A DNA stretch of 35,200 bases from Myxococcales bacterium (GCA_013360285.1 JABWCM010000024.1:1-35200), one strand, 5' to 3'; shown: positions 15,809-25,900, numbered from the stretch's first letter. Numbers and translations: made by a program. Notes: generated by a model from the sequence alone, not told the origin.

Positions 15809-17680
15809 CTATTTGAGATCCTTAAACTTCGTCATGATGTTTTTTGCCTGAAACTGGTTGATTGTCACGATCTGCTGAGCCCAGTCTACCTCGGATGTCG
15901 CAATGGCATAGTTGTCATTCTCTTTTGTACTTTCGCTGATAAGCAGTTCGTGTGTTGTTCCCGATTTCATTGTGACCAAGACACGGAAGGCCGTTTCTGT
16001 CAGTCCGGCTTCCTCGCGTGTCATGTCGCCGACAAACGTTCTGGCTTGGAGGTTAGTTAACGAGTTCAGCATGGTATTTAATGCTTGCTCTTTGGGTTTA
16101 TCGACGATCTCGGTTCCGCGTTTGGCCAAAAATGGTGTGTCCGTGCCAGTAGAAGCGGGATTTCGCTCGATCACATAACTCTCGGCGGCAGAAATCACTT
16201 CCACCTTATCGATGTCGTCTTTTACAAGGTCAAAAATCTGTTTGTTACGAAAGTCGTCTGCGGTTTTGCCGACGAATTTTTTCGCCATAAACGATGTGAC
16301 TTTCCAAATTTCATCTGGTTTTGTGTCACTTTGAGCCCAATGAGAACCGTCTCGTTCTTCGCCGATTGTGAGGCGAACGTCTCCGCGACTTGTGCGAAAG
16401 ACAATTCGAGTGGCAGGTGCTGCTGGTCCTAAGCCTTTTGCCTCCAATTCAAGGGGTTCTGCGAATTCTGAGACAGTCCACGTTTCTATATCCCGCAGCA
16501 GTGCTTCTATTTCCGTTTTCCCAACCTTGTATGCGTTTGCTGGGTCGAAAATCCACTCCTCACCACTGCGTACAAGTCCAAACCCGGAGGTTTCAAAACG
16601 GACACTCTGGATGTCTGGTCCTTGAAACGACAACACGTTTTTCTGGCGTAAGTCATTGACTGTTTTCTTAAGACTATCAGCAGTGTATTTGTTCAGCGCA
16701 AACACTTCGTCGCCGTCTCCCAACATCGCATAGGTCTTTTCACCTTCTGTGTTGCCGAGCTTTAATTCAAAGGTTTTTCCATCAAACAGCTCTGCGCGAA
16801 CGACGGTTGGATTTGCTGATAGCCCGGTGTCTTTACCTTCAACGGAATCCAGATACTCGCTTACGCGCACACCCGCAATTGTGCCGGCGAGTGCGTCGAT
16901 TGTGCCGGCTTCAAATCCCTCCGGTTTGACAAATACCCACTTTGCGACTCGGGCTGATTCTTTGTCCTCGCCTTCTTTTGCATCTGGAGCTGGTGGTGGC
17001 GCTTTGTCCTCGAGTACGATTTCCGGGTGGGTTTCGTTGGCGGGATTTCGTATCTCGACTCGGCGGATTTGATCCCGTTCAAAATCAAACAATTTCTTTG
17101 CTCGAAGATCACTTGGTGACACATCGAAAGGACTGTTGAGGTCTTTGCCCCCAACCAGGAAAATGGTTTGTTCGTCGGCCGCCAACACCCAAGTGTCGAC
17201 ATTGTCCGGACCGCTTTCCAAGTCGTCGTCTGATTCCTTTTTACCGGCGATAAATGACCCCAGCAAAGCACTATCTCGATAATACTCGACTTTAATTCGT
17301 TCGTCCTTTGCCAAGCCATAATCGGCTAACTCAGATTCAACTACGGACTTGGAAAATTGGCTCTCGCTCGGCGTTTGTAGAGGCAACATCATCGTACGGA
17401 TCCGGAATTCCTCTACCTTGGACTCCTTCGGCGCCTTCATGCGCCAAGTTTCTCCGTCGCGCTCCAAAACCGTCGTGACACCTTTGCGTTCAATGACAAT
17501 CTTGGTGAGGCCATTTAGTTTGACCTCGCCGCTGCTCTTGGTGGCGACTTTTGGGTCCTCAAGAAACCCCGGGAGCGACAGCGACGCTGGTTGTGTCGGT
17601 TTCGTTGTGTATTTGATGTACAATACAGTTGCCAACAGCGCAACGAATAGTCCCAAAACCATCAACGTTTTTGTGTTCAT
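15809..17680 (-). CDS. DUF4340 domain protein, membrane anchored, in Gld-type ABC operon
   Basis: The product is 623 residues. One N-terminal membrane helix (~5-23) is followed by a large presumably periplasmic part. The DUF4340 pattern recurs about three times, each copy containing a DLR(A/Q)KK- or DFRNK-type motif followed by a strand that leads into a VE- or VRFE-containing segment. DUF4340 proteins are commonly encoded directly after GldG-family genes. Their role is not established; a periplasmic partner of the transporter is the usual inference. ATG 17680 has AAGGAG 7 bases upstream. It lies 19 bases after the GldG-family gene and is last in the operon; repeat B follows its stop. Confidence 0.85.
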   Translation of the reverse strand: MNTKTLMVLGLFVALLATVLYIKYTTKPTQPASLSLPGFLEDPKVATKSSGEVKLNGLTKIVIERKGVTTVLERDGETWRMKAPKESKVEEFRIRTMMLPLQTPSESQFSKSVVESELADYGLAKDERIKVEYYRDSALLGSFIAGKKESDDDLESGPDNVDTWVLAADEQTIFLVGGKDLNSPFDVSPSDLRAKKLFDFERDQIRRVEIRNPANETHPEIVLEDKAPPPAPDAKEGEDKESARVAKWVFVKPEGFEAGTIDALAGTIAGVRVSEYLDSVEGKDTGLSANPTVVRAELFDGKTFELKLGNTEGEKTYAMLGDGDEVFALNKYTADSLKKTVNDLRQKNVLSFQGPDIQSVRFETSGFGLVRSGEEWIFDPANAYKVGKTEIEALLRDIETWTVSEFAEPLELEAKGLGPAAPATRIVFRTSRGDVRLTIGEERDGSHWAQSDTKPDEIWKVTSFMAKKFVGKTADDFRNKQIFDLVKDDIDKVEVISAAESYVIERNPASTGTDTPFLAKRGTEIVDKPKEQALNTMLNSLTNLQARTFVGDMTREEAGLTETAFRVLVTMKSGTTHELLISESTKENDNYAIATSEVDWAQQIVTINQFQAKNIMTKFKDLK

Positions 17681-17699
17681 GGTGTCACTCCTTTGTAAC

Positions 17700-20138
17700 T
17701 TAAACTGAAAGGCGGCTCTTTCTGGATTTACGTACGGCCATTGCCCCTACTCCAAAAAGCACAAACAGAAACGGGACGCCGATGATATTCGCGTACTTGG
17801 TGATGCTCTGTGTTGTCTCGGTCACGTTTTTGAGCGGCCGGTGTAGGTACCCTTTAGAGCGGATTTGAACCAGCGCATCGTTTTGCACTCCCCAATCCAT
17901 GATGTTGAACAATAAACGCAGGTTATCCTCAACCGTCTCGCGGATTTGTGTGATGCGCAGTTGCCAGTTCTGGTATTTTGCCTGGTAATTTTGCAACTCG
18001 TTAATAAAGTTCATTCCACCTTGCGCGACTTTGGACATGTCGAAACCTGCCAGTATATCTTTGGCGTTGATTCCGCCGATGCCGAGATTTGACGCGATCA
18101 CCAGGATACGTATCGTTCCCTTTTCGACGATTTTACGTGCTTTGTCCTCATCCGCGGCTTTTTTCTTGTCTTCTTCGGTTGCGTCTTCTGCTGTTGGTTT
18201 TGTTGGAATTGTCTTGCCGACAAATGCACTTGCAGCTTCGCCGGTAACCAGGACGGCAACTGGAACGACACCGGTTGCTTGAGAGGATCGGGCGATGTTG
18301 ATGGTTTCGGGCGGAAGAAGTGGAAGACCTCCGGATGAGATGCCGGCGGCGTCACGGACAACGGCGTTTGCCGACGACTGTACCAGTACGTCTGCCGTAA
18401 CCCCTGGTTGTTTTTGTGCGTCGATGCGAATGCTCGAAACATACGGCAGTGTTAGATTATCGACGCCGCGTAACAGCACATGCTCACTGTTAAGGTTATC
18501 GAAGGAAGGTAAGAGAGGATAGGGAAAAGCCCTCTGAGTCTGCCACCGAAGCCTGCTGTTGGCGGGACCGGTTGTGACAGTCAATACGATCGGATCGTGG
18601 CTCACCGGCTCCATGATCAGGTCGTTTTGAATCGTTATACCAAAATGCGTAAGGAAATCATTGAGGTTGTGCGGGTTTTCGGTGATGGCTGTATATTCCA
18701 TGTCCGGTTCATCGCCAAGATTCGCACCTGGTTTGATGTTCAGCACCGAGATGTCCCACACGTTGGACAGAACCACAATGGATTTGCCCCTCATTGCGAA
18801 CTGATCTAATTCAAAGAGTTCACGGTCGTTTAACTTCTGTGTCGGTCCAAACAGAACCAAGGCTTCGATATCGTCTGGAACTTGGTTGTTGAGATCGATC
18901 TTGGCGATATCAAATCCGTTTCGCTTAAATAAGTTCTGATTAATACCTTGATTGATTTGATTGATAATTTGTTCGATTTGTTGGGCCTGCCCGATGATTT
19001 GTTGCGTCATGGGGTTGTTCTGACCCAACAAAGCGGCCATCTCGGGGCGCACCAACTGTTCGTCGTTGGCAAAGGGGCAAAATTCCCCGTGTCCGCATAC
19101 GAAGCCGATTCGTTTCTGGCCGGGGCTGTTTACGAGGTTGTTGTGGTCGTTGTCGACTTCTTTGAATACGGTATCAATAACAGTACGCAGCTCGGTTGCA
19201 ACGGTGGCATCAGCAGCCTCGGTGGAGTCCAGCGCTTTGAGAAAAGCGTCCAGGGTTTCCATGAACTGGTCGATGTCGCCCAACAGTATCTCTACGTATT
19301 CATTTTTGTGTTTGCGGAGATCGGCGTTGTGCGCCGCCATTTTGTCTTTTGCAAGTTGACATGATTTTTCAATTTCGGGCTTTTTGGACCGCATTTCCGT
19401 AATATCTTTGGTGCGTTGTTCTGCCGCAGCCATTAGGCCTTTCAGCCCGTCTTCTCCCCCGTCTGCATCATCTTTTACCGTGGCCTGCACAGCTTTGTTG
19501 CATGATTCCACTGCGTCAAAGACTTCTTTTCCTTTCGACAACATGTCTTTCATGAGAAGGCTTTTCTCGTACTTGTCTTTCAGTCGGACCAAGATTTTCG
19601 TGATGTCGAACTCAAATGTGGCCGGGTCGATAGCCAGTGGATAAACCTCTTTTACGTTTTTGTAGTGGAACGTTGCCCCGAGTGCGTAGCGTTCGAATTC
19701 AAGACGCCCTTTGTCGACTTTTGCTTCTTCGCTTGTAAACAAGGTGAGTTTCGCTTTTTCGGCTTCAGCTTCGACGTTGTCGGTAACATAAGATATCGAC
19801 ATTCTGCCGTCGGAAAACGCTTTGTATTCCTCAAGTATGTCACGCAATTTCAGGTCTGCGCCTCGAAGGGTTCGATTTTGGCCATAACCCAGTTTCACAG
19901 AATCCGGAAGCGGCTCCGAAATAAAAACTCGGACGGTCAAATCATCTAACGCCTGCACAGCCGACTTCGAAGCTTCGCTCAACGTGTGTATCTTGTTTTG
20001 GGTGAGATCCGCCCGAGCGAAAAAATGCGGTGCCACAAAAAAGTTGATGAGGATCAGGATGCCAATAGCCGCCAGCAGCGTGATTAGCGCATTGGAGCCC
20101 GAAATTATTCGAGATTTTTTGTCCACTTGTTTTGCCAT
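17700..20138 (-). CDS. GldG-family ABC transporter auxiliary protein with coiled-coil insertion
   Basis: The product is 812 residues. A membrane helix at ~17-36 is followed by the GldG/ABC_transp_aux N-terminal pattern (FFARADLTQNKIHTLSEAS, with the conserved R/D/L/T). The second domain begins at KRIGFVCGHGEF (~342). A final membrane helix lies near 785-803, followed by a basic tail. Between ~188 and 340 is an extra Lys/Glu-rich, probably helical insertion with Cys213 and Cys260; C348 and C354 flank the GHGE motif. A second Lys/Glu-rich linker lies near 640-680. ATG 20138 is chosen because GGGAGG lies 10 bases upstream; the frame runs open 312 bases further but overlaps the permease. GldG works with GldA and GldF in Bacteroidota gliding; here only an analogous envelope transport role is inferred. 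Confidence 0.88.
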   Translation of the reverse strand: MAKQVDKKSRIISGSNALITLLAAIGILILINFFVAPHFFARADLTQNKIHTLSEASKSAVQALDDLTVRVFISEPLPDSVKLGYGQNRTLRGADLKLRDILEEYKAFSDGRMSISYVTDNVEAEAEKAKLTLFTSEEAKVDKGRLEFERYALGATFHYKNVKEVYPLAIDPATFEFDITKILVRLKDKYEKSLLMKDMLSKGKEVFDAVESCNKAVQATVKDDADGGEDGLKGLMAAAEQRTKDITEMRSKKPEIEKSCQLAKDKMAAHNADLRKHKNEYVEILLGDIDQFMETLDAFLKALDSTEAADATVATELRTVIDTVFKEVDNDHNNLVNSPGQKRIGFVCGHGEFCPFANDEQLVRPEMAALLGQNNPMTQQIIGQAQQIEQIINQINQGINQNLFKRNGFDIAKIDLNNQVPDDIEALVLFGPTQKLNDRELFELDQFAMRGKSIVVLSNVWDISVLNIKPGANLGDEPDMEYTAITENPHNLNDFLTHFGITIQNDLIMEPVSHDPIVLTVTTGPANSRLRWQTQRAFPYPLLPSFDNLNSEHVLLRGVDNLTLPYVSSIRIDAQKQPGVTADVLVQSSANAVVRDAAGISSGGLPLLPPETINIARSSQATGVVPVAVLVTGEAASAFVGKTIPTKPTAEDATEEDKKKAADEDKARKIVEKGTIRILVIASNLGIGGINAKDILAGFDMSKVAQGGMNFINELQNYQAKYQNWQLRITQIRETVEDNLRLLFNIMDWGVQNDALVQIRSKGYLHRPLKNVTETTQSITKYANIIGVPFLFVLFGVGAMAVRKSRKSRLSV

Positions 20139-20161
20139 GATCCAACTTCCTCCCGTTGTGT

Positions 20162-20911
20162 TTACGCCTTCCACTTGCGGCTTTGAAGTGAATAGGTCGA
20201 CAGAAGCACCGCCAAGACGATTAGGGATAAGAAAAACACCAGATCGCGTGAATCGATTATTCCGCGCGAGATGTTCTGGAAGTGATATTTGAAGCTGATG
20301 AGGTGGAGGGTCTCGCGTGTGCTTTCCCAGGCGGCCCCGATTAAGGTATCGACAAAGTAAAAGCCGGCGCAGATCAAGACACCCAGAAGAAATGCTACGA
20401 TTTGGTTTTTGGTCCATGTGCTGGTCATCAGCCCGATGGCGCAATAACACGCACCCACAAGCAACAGACCGAAATAACCACCAATAATCGGACCTGTGTC
20501 GGGGTTTCCAAGCATGTAGACGGTAACAACATAGGGCAGGGTAAGCGCGAGTGCGACTATTAAAAACATCAACGCGGCAAGGAATTTGCCAAGAATAACC
20601 TCGTGGTCCCTTACAGGAAGCGTAATGAGTAACTCCATGGTTCCGCTGCGTTTTTCGTCGCTCATCAACCGCATGGTGATCGCGGGTAGGAACACGACAA
20701 ACAACAGCGGAACGCCTTCAAACAGCACTCGAAGGCTTGCTTCGTTGGCTTCAAAGTAGTCTGTCGCGCTTGCGTAGGGATCTATGGTTAACCAGCCGAA
20801 AAAGAACTGAAGGCCGGTGAGTACCAGAAATACCGTGATGGCGATGTACGCGATAGGTGAGCTGAAGTAACTCATGAATTCGCGTTTTCCGATGATCCAA
20901 ATCTTCTGCAT
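20162..20911 (-). CDS. ABC-2 type transporter permease (GldF-like)
   Basis: The product is 249 residues with about six membrane helices. It opens MQKIWIIGKREFMSYFSSPIAYI, the classic GldF/ABC-2 start, and keeps the MRLMSDEKRSGTMELLITLPV signature after the second helix. It forms the membrane channel of the exporter powered by the upstream ATPase. The start is ATG 20911, with GAGGAG 6 bases upstream; the open frame extends to 21031 but runs into the ATPase gene. The GldG-family gene starts 23 bases after its stop. The exported substrate is unknown. Confidence 0.9.
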   Translation of the reverse strand: MQKIWIIGKREFMSYFSSPIAYIAITVFLVLTGLQFFFGWLTIDPYASATDYFEANEASLRVLFEGVPLLFVVFLPAITMRLMSDEKRSGTMELLITLPVRDHEVILGKFLAALMFLIVALALTLPYVVTVYMLGNPDTGPIIGGYFGLLLVGACYCAIGLMTSTWTKNQIVAFLLGVLICAGFYFVDTLIGAAWESTRETLHLISFKYHFQNISRGIIDSRDLVFFLSLIVLAVLLSTYSLQSRKWKA

Positions 20912-20955
20912 ACGTGTCTCCTCGTGGGACGACCGGTGCCCAGTCAGTGCGTCGC

Positions 20956-21906
20956 CTATACGGCCTGAGTAAGTTTGCGAAAGATGCCTTCCAGATCGAG
21001 TGAGTCCCGCCGAAGTTCGACCACTGTCCATCCTTCATCAACGGCCAAATTGAAGATGTCGGGCCGAACGTCTGTGCCAATGTCTGATTGAATTTCGAAC
21101 CGAATCGATTTGCCGGCGCCTGGTGCCACGGCCACGGAATGAACATGTGTGATTCGACTCAGGCGATGGCGTGCAGCGTCCTGGTCCATCGGACTGTTTT
21201 CCGGTTGAGCGACTTGGAGAAGCACCCGCGCTTCTCGGGCGGCTGAAGCTTCCAGTTCGGCCGGTGTGCCGTCGGCGACGATGTTGCCTTGATGGATGAT
21301 GAGTAGGCGGTCGCACGTTTGGAGTACTTCCGGAAGGTTGTGAGTAGAAAGTATGATGGTGTGGTTTTTTCCTACTTCCTTGATTAACGTACGAATCTCG
21401 ACGATCTGATTCGGGTCGAGCCCGCTTGTCGGTTCATCCAAGATCAATATTTGTGGTTCATGGATCATCGCTTGCGCAAGACCCACGCGTTGTTTTTGCC
21501 CCTTTGACAACGTGCCAATTTCTTGGCCAATGAATTTGGTGGCGCCACATTGTCGGGTGATTGTTGCAATACGATCATGGCGACGGCTTTTGGGAATTTC
21601 CCGCATTTCAGCGACGTACTGCAGGTAATCGTATACGATCATGTCGGAATACAGTGGAGTCGACTCGGGTAGGTAGCCGATTTTTTTTCGCACTTCGACC
21701 GGATTGTCATACACGTCATGCCCATCAACGGTGACCGACCCCGCGGTTGGTGACATGAAGCACGTTAGGATTTTCATCGTCGTGGTTTTCCCTGCGCCGT
21801 TTGGCCCAAGGAATCCGACGATTTGTCCCCGTGGGACCTCAAATGAGATCCCTCGTAGGGCTTGGAAGTCTCCGTAGGATTTCTGTAGATTGGCAACTTT
21901 TATCAT
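20956..21906 (-). CDS. ABC transporter ATP-binding protein (GldA-like)
   Basis: The product is 316 residues. Walker A is GPNGAGKT (34-41), the Q-loop region is GYLPES (~77-82), the signature LSKGQKQRVG starts at 133, Walker B ILILDEP ends at E158, and the switch His lies in ILSTHNLPEV. A ~90-residue C-terminal extension (from ~225) resembles the DUF4162 tail of drug/GldA-type ATPases. It drives the ABC-2 permease. ATG 21906 has GAGGGG 6 bases upstream. It is first in the operon ATPase-permease-GldG-DUF4340, with intergenic gaps of 44, 23 and 19 bases, so the four products are probably made together. Confidence 0.93.
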   Translation of the reverse strand: MIKVANLQKSYGDFQALRGISFEVPRGQIVGFLGPNGAGKTTTMKILTCFMSPTAGSVTVDGHDVYDNPVEVRKKIGYLPESTPLYSDMIVYDYLQYVAEMREIPKSRRHDRIATITRQCGATKFIGQEIGTLSKGQKQRVGLAQAMIHEPQILILDEPTSGLDPNQIVEIRTLIKEVGKNHTIILSTHNLPEVLQTCDRLLIIHQGNIVADGTPAELEASAAREARVLLQVAQPENSPMDQDAARHRLSRITHVHSVAVAPGAGKSIRFEIQSDIGTDVRPDIFNLAVDEGWTVVELRRDSLDLEGIFRKLTQAV

Positions 21907-22001
21907 GTTTTGCCCCTCGGCTTGATTTTGCGCGAGAAAAAACCCAAATCACACCACCCTATTCCCGGTGTTGAGGCATTGCCCCAAAAAAATCGTGGCG
22001 C

Positions 22002-22029
22002 AATGTAGGACAGGAAAATATTGTGTCAA
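22002..22029 (-). promoter_or_regulatory. Sigma-70 promoter of the GldA-type ABC operon
   Basis: On the minus strand a perfect TTGACA (22024-22029) is followed after 16 bases by TACATT (22002-22007, 4 of 6). The leader would be about 90 bases. A palindrome GTATAC abuts the -35. The MITE-like element ends 16 bases upstream. Confidence 0.55.
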
Positions 22030-22045
22030 GTATACAGGGTGCTCA

Positions 22046-22147
22046 ACATAGCCCACTTCGTGCTTCCAGACGAAAAACGTTCGACAGTCAAATCCACGGC
22101 CGCTTCGGTCATGTTACCCACAAGCTCGTGAGAGATGTGGGCTATGT
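22046..22147. repeat. MITE-like 102-bp element with 11-bp terminal inverted repeats
   Basis: ACATAGCCCAC (22046-22056) and GTGGGCTATGT (22137-22147) are perfect 11-bp inverted repeats bounding 102 bases. A second hairpin, CCCACA/TGTGGG, lies inside the right end. It has no coding capacity. Its right end encodes the final residue and the TAG stop of rsmI, which suggests insertion into or at the end of that gene. I see no clear target duplication. Confidence 0.5.
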
Positions 22148-22969
22148 GTCTGTCTGCAGCGCATTGGTAAGTGATTTTACTAAGTTGATGGATTCCTTTC
22201 TAAAGTAGGCGGTAGCGATTGCCGCATCTCTTCGGCTGAGTCCTCCTGCGAGCAATGCACGCAGGTCGTTTTGGATTTCTTCTGTGCCGGGAGAGTCGTT
22301 CCTAGTCGTGAGATTGAAAACAACTGTTGCTTCTCCACGTAGCGCGGTTGGAGCGATGCACATTTGACTTGCTAATCCCCGATGAAACGTCTCATACACT
22401 TTTGTCATCTCCCGGGCCACAACAACGTGTGCGTCTGGCCAAACGCCGGCTACGGCGTTCACAAAGAGCTGTGCATCTCTGCCCGGCACGTAGGCGATGT
22501 AAGTGCCCGAATATCTTACGCGTTCGTGGAGCCACCTCGTTAATTTACCGGGTTTCTTTGGAGCAAAGCCGATAAAATGGAAGGGTTCCGGAGGTAATCC
22601 CGATGCGATCAGTGCGGTGATTGCTGCATTTGGTCCGGGAATGGGCTCTACCACAACGCCGTAAGCAATTGCCTGTCGAACGAGTGCAAATCCCGGATCG
22701 CTGATCAGGGGTGTTCCTGCATCCGAAACGAGGCCTACGTGTTGCCCCGACCGTATTCGTTCGATCACTGTTTCTATTCGGGTGTGTTCGTTGTGTTCGT
22801 TCAGACTCAGGATTTCTTTTGCGGAAATCCCATGCGCGGTGAGTAATGCTGCCGTGTGGCGGCTGTCCTCTGCGCAAAGTAAATCGACGATACGTAGCGT
22901 TTCCAACGCACGAAGTGTGATGTCCTTTAAGTTACCAATTGGCGTGGGAATAATAGAAAGCCGTGACAT
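22142..22969 (-). CDS. rsmI: 16S rRNA (cytidine-1402-2'-O)-methyltransferase
   Basis: The product is 275 residues. The TP-methylase fold is marked by IPTPIGNLKDIT at the N-terminus, the LCAEDSRHTAALL segment, the SAM-binding loop LVSDAGTPLISDPG and PIPGPNAAITAL. RsmI uses S-adenosylmethionine to 2'-O-methylate C1402 in the ribosomal decoding centre. ATG 22969 is the natural start: MSRLSIIPTPIGN fits the family, and it lies 8 bases after the stop of the giant TPR gene. The open frame continues upstream to 23137 but overlaps that gene. There is no strong ribosome site, so coupling with the TPR gene is likely. The stop codon lies inside the MITE-like element, so the last residues may differ from relatives. 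Confidence 0.92.
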   Translation of the reverse strand: MSRLSIIPTPIGNLKDITLRALETLRIVDLLCAEDSRHTAALLTAHGISAKEILSLNEHNEHTRIETVIERIRSGQHVGLVSDAGTPLISDPGFALVRQAIAYGVVVEPIPGPNAAITALIASGLPPEPFHFIGFAPKKPGKLTRWLHERVRYSGTYIAYVPGRDAQLFVNAVAGVWPDAHVVVAREMTKVYETFHRGLASQMCIAPTALRGEATVVFNLTTRNDSPGTEEIQNDLRALLAGGLSRRDAAIATAYFRKESINLVKSLTNALQTDT

Positions 22970-22977
22970 AGTCTCGA

Positions 22978-25900
22978 CTAGGGTTCGATCTGGATGCCGA
23001 GTGCCTGCCGAAGTTCCTGGTATTTCGGGCTGACAACAAATACCACGAGGTCTTTGGCCTGATCCTTTACCGGAAGTTTGGCAAGGGAGAAAATACCCGA
23101 CTTCAGGGCAGCGAGCGCAGCACCGACATCGTTGCACATCAACATGCCTGCATGGTTTCCGGTTAGTTCGACGTTGTTAAGCCATTGGCTTAAGTTAACA
23201 TCAGTCTTACTTGCTCTTTCCAGCAGTTCGGTTAGCTGTTCCCTCCGGCCTGGAGACAGGTTGCGACTGATTTCCGTTGCAAGTGCGGTGACTTCCGGCG
23301 AATCAGGAAGGTTCATTTTTGGTAAAGCGACTTTCATTGCCGCCACGAATAACGTTTTCAGTTCGGGCCGTGTGTAAATCGCCGCCATGATGTGCACAGG
23401 CAAGAAGTAAGTTAAGCACTTCCCGATCAGGAATGCCAACTCTACTTCATTACGCCCTTTCAGCATGTCCGCACCAATAACTATCGCTGGAGGACTGAGA
23501 TTTTCGATGCGGATTCCCAATTGTCGCGGTGAAACATAGATTTTAGGCTCCGTGACACCAAGTGCCTTTGTTATCTTAACAAGTACATTTGCAAACATGG
23601 TGCCGTCATCCAGCGACATCTGGTCTTTCTTTTTGAGATCCAAGTCTTTCAGCGTTGTCGCGCGAAGCTCGTTACCCAGCGCCTCATACAGAATCTGGAA
23701 AATTTGCCCAATGAGCACATCCCCGGAATCCGCAAATAGGTTTGTTTGCCAAAGTTTGCTGTCAAGAGGGCGCCTGGCGTTGGCCATCTTCGGTTCGGCA
23801 TACTCTCGGTAGAAACGTTGAAATTCATCGTCCGCTGGTGCCAATGCGGCGATAACCCCAGCCGTGCACCATGCGCTATCTAAGTCGTCTAACTCTCGCT
23901 GCAAACGGAATAATGCTCGATAGCTGCCGATTCGTTTGTCGGGTTCCAAAAGAATCAGATGACGATGCGCGGCAATTGCACGTTCTTTGGACCCCGACGA
24001 AACTTCGTGCAACTCAGCCAAGATCTCATAGACCGCGGTATCGTTGGGTTTACGTTCTGCCGCGAGTTGGAAAGCCGAAGCCGCGTATTCGTAGTCTTTG
24101 AGGCGGGTTCGGTATATTTCGCCTAGCCCGCGGTACAACTTGTACTCCAGGTCATGCATCCCGCGGTTTGCAATTCGTTCTAACATACGCCGGTACGCAC
24201 GCTCTTCTTCCTTCCATGCTTTTTTGCGAGTCCATAATTCGTCTAGCGCTCGAAAAGCCTCCAGACGGTTCGGATCGAAATCCAGCGTTTGGTCAAGGTA
24301 ATGCGCTGCCTGGTCCTCGTCATTCAGTTCGTCTCGGTATACCGCGGCCAGCATGAAACTGTAGTTGGCTTTGGTTTGTGGATCATCTTCACCTTCGAGG
24401 AGTTGTTGCAGTGTATCGATTGCCTCCGTAAAGTCGCGACGTTGCAGAAACACTTCGAGCAGCTTCACAAGGGCTGCTTTCGAGTTTGGTTGTGTGTCGA
24501 GTGCGTCTCGCCAAGCCGACACGGCGCCGTTGATATCGCCGAGCTTTTCCTTGTAAATGTCGCCGATTTCTAACTGCAATGCCAGTTTTTCGATTGAATC
24601 GGCCTTTAAGCTGACAATTTCCTGCTGGTAACGTACGAGGTCCGACCACATTTCGTTGTCACGCGCGATCTGAATCAGGTTCGACAACGCGTCACTGTCG
24701 TTGGGGCGCAACTCAACTACTTTTTCGAGATATTCGATTGCTTTCGTGTCACGGTTGGTTGTAACTGCAATTTCCCCCAAAGCCATGTAACAGTCAGCCA
24801 ATTCTGCATCACCGGCTTCGTGTCTGATGCGCTCAACCAATTCGAGATAATAACGTTCCGCGTCGTCGTAGCGCTCACGTTTTAGGTTCAACCGCGCCAA
24901 ACCGCGCAGAGTTGGGACGTGATGTGCGCGTCGTTCGTATGCCGATGAGTATGCACTCAGGGCAGCTTGAGTGTCTCCAAGGCTTTCTTTGCTTCGACCG
25001 ATAAGATAGTACAACTCCGCGGCTTTTTCGGGATCTGCTTCGGATTGAACCTTACCGACCATCATAGACAACAACGGTTCTGCTCGTGCCCAGTTTTCCT
25101 GCTTGATGTAGATTTCGGACAACGGCACGGCCGCTTCCGGAAAATCCGGGACTCGTTCAAGTGCCCGTTCGTAGTATTCTACCGCGTGGTGCACATCAAG
25201 CAGGCGCTCTCGGTAGACTTCAGCAATTCGAGAGAGGGTGGATGCCCGCAGTTCGTCGGAAGTGTGGAGTTCCTCCTCTTTCAGCAGTGCGTTGACTACC
25301 TGTTCCCAGTCGTTGGTTGCCGCGTGGACCTGTTGTAGCGCATGGACCGCCGTTAGGGATCGTGGCGCTTCCGTTAGCGCGCGATCCAATTCCGACACCG
25401 CGTCTTCGGGTGACAACATCTTTTCGGAGTAGACCTCCGCCTTTTGGCACCGCAAGGCTGTGCGTTGTTCACCGCTCGCCGTTTCCAATTTGCGGTCGAG
25501 AACAAAGATGACCTGTTCCCAGAACCCGTTATCGCGGTATAGCTGCTCCAGGGCATCCAGCGCTGAAGCATGGGTGCGATCAATGTCCAAGATGCGTTCG
25601 AACGTTCGAATCGCGTCGTCTAGGTTCATGACCTTGTCACGATGGACCGTCGCCATTCGTGTAAGCAAAACGGTTCGTGCCTGATCGCTGGATGCGACCT
25701 CGATGTGACGCTCCAATGTTTGCACTAGATCGTTCCACTGCTCGACCTCTTCGTAGATTCGTTCGAGGTTCGCGAGGGCGTTTTCATCCATTGGATCGAT
25801 GTTCAAGATTTCGTGAAAATAGTCGGCTGCTTTGAGTTTGTTGCCGAAAATTTCTTCCTGAACCAGCGCAATCTTTTCGCAAAGCCCCTTTTTGCCCTCA

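Noticed and set aside
20139-20450. 104-residue N-terminal extension of the GldG-family protein
   Set aside because: It overlaps the permease gene, and GGGAGG before ATG 20138 gives a family-like N-terminus. The same logic rejects the long starts of the permease (21031), RsmI (23137), ROK kinase (8786) and DUF6982-like (6534) proteins.
13531-22142. Shared 15-base string TGAGAGATGTGGGCT near 13530 and near 22130
   Set aside because: A match of this length is expected about once by chance in a window of this size on both strands. Both sites lie near gene ends, but that alone does not make them a repeat.
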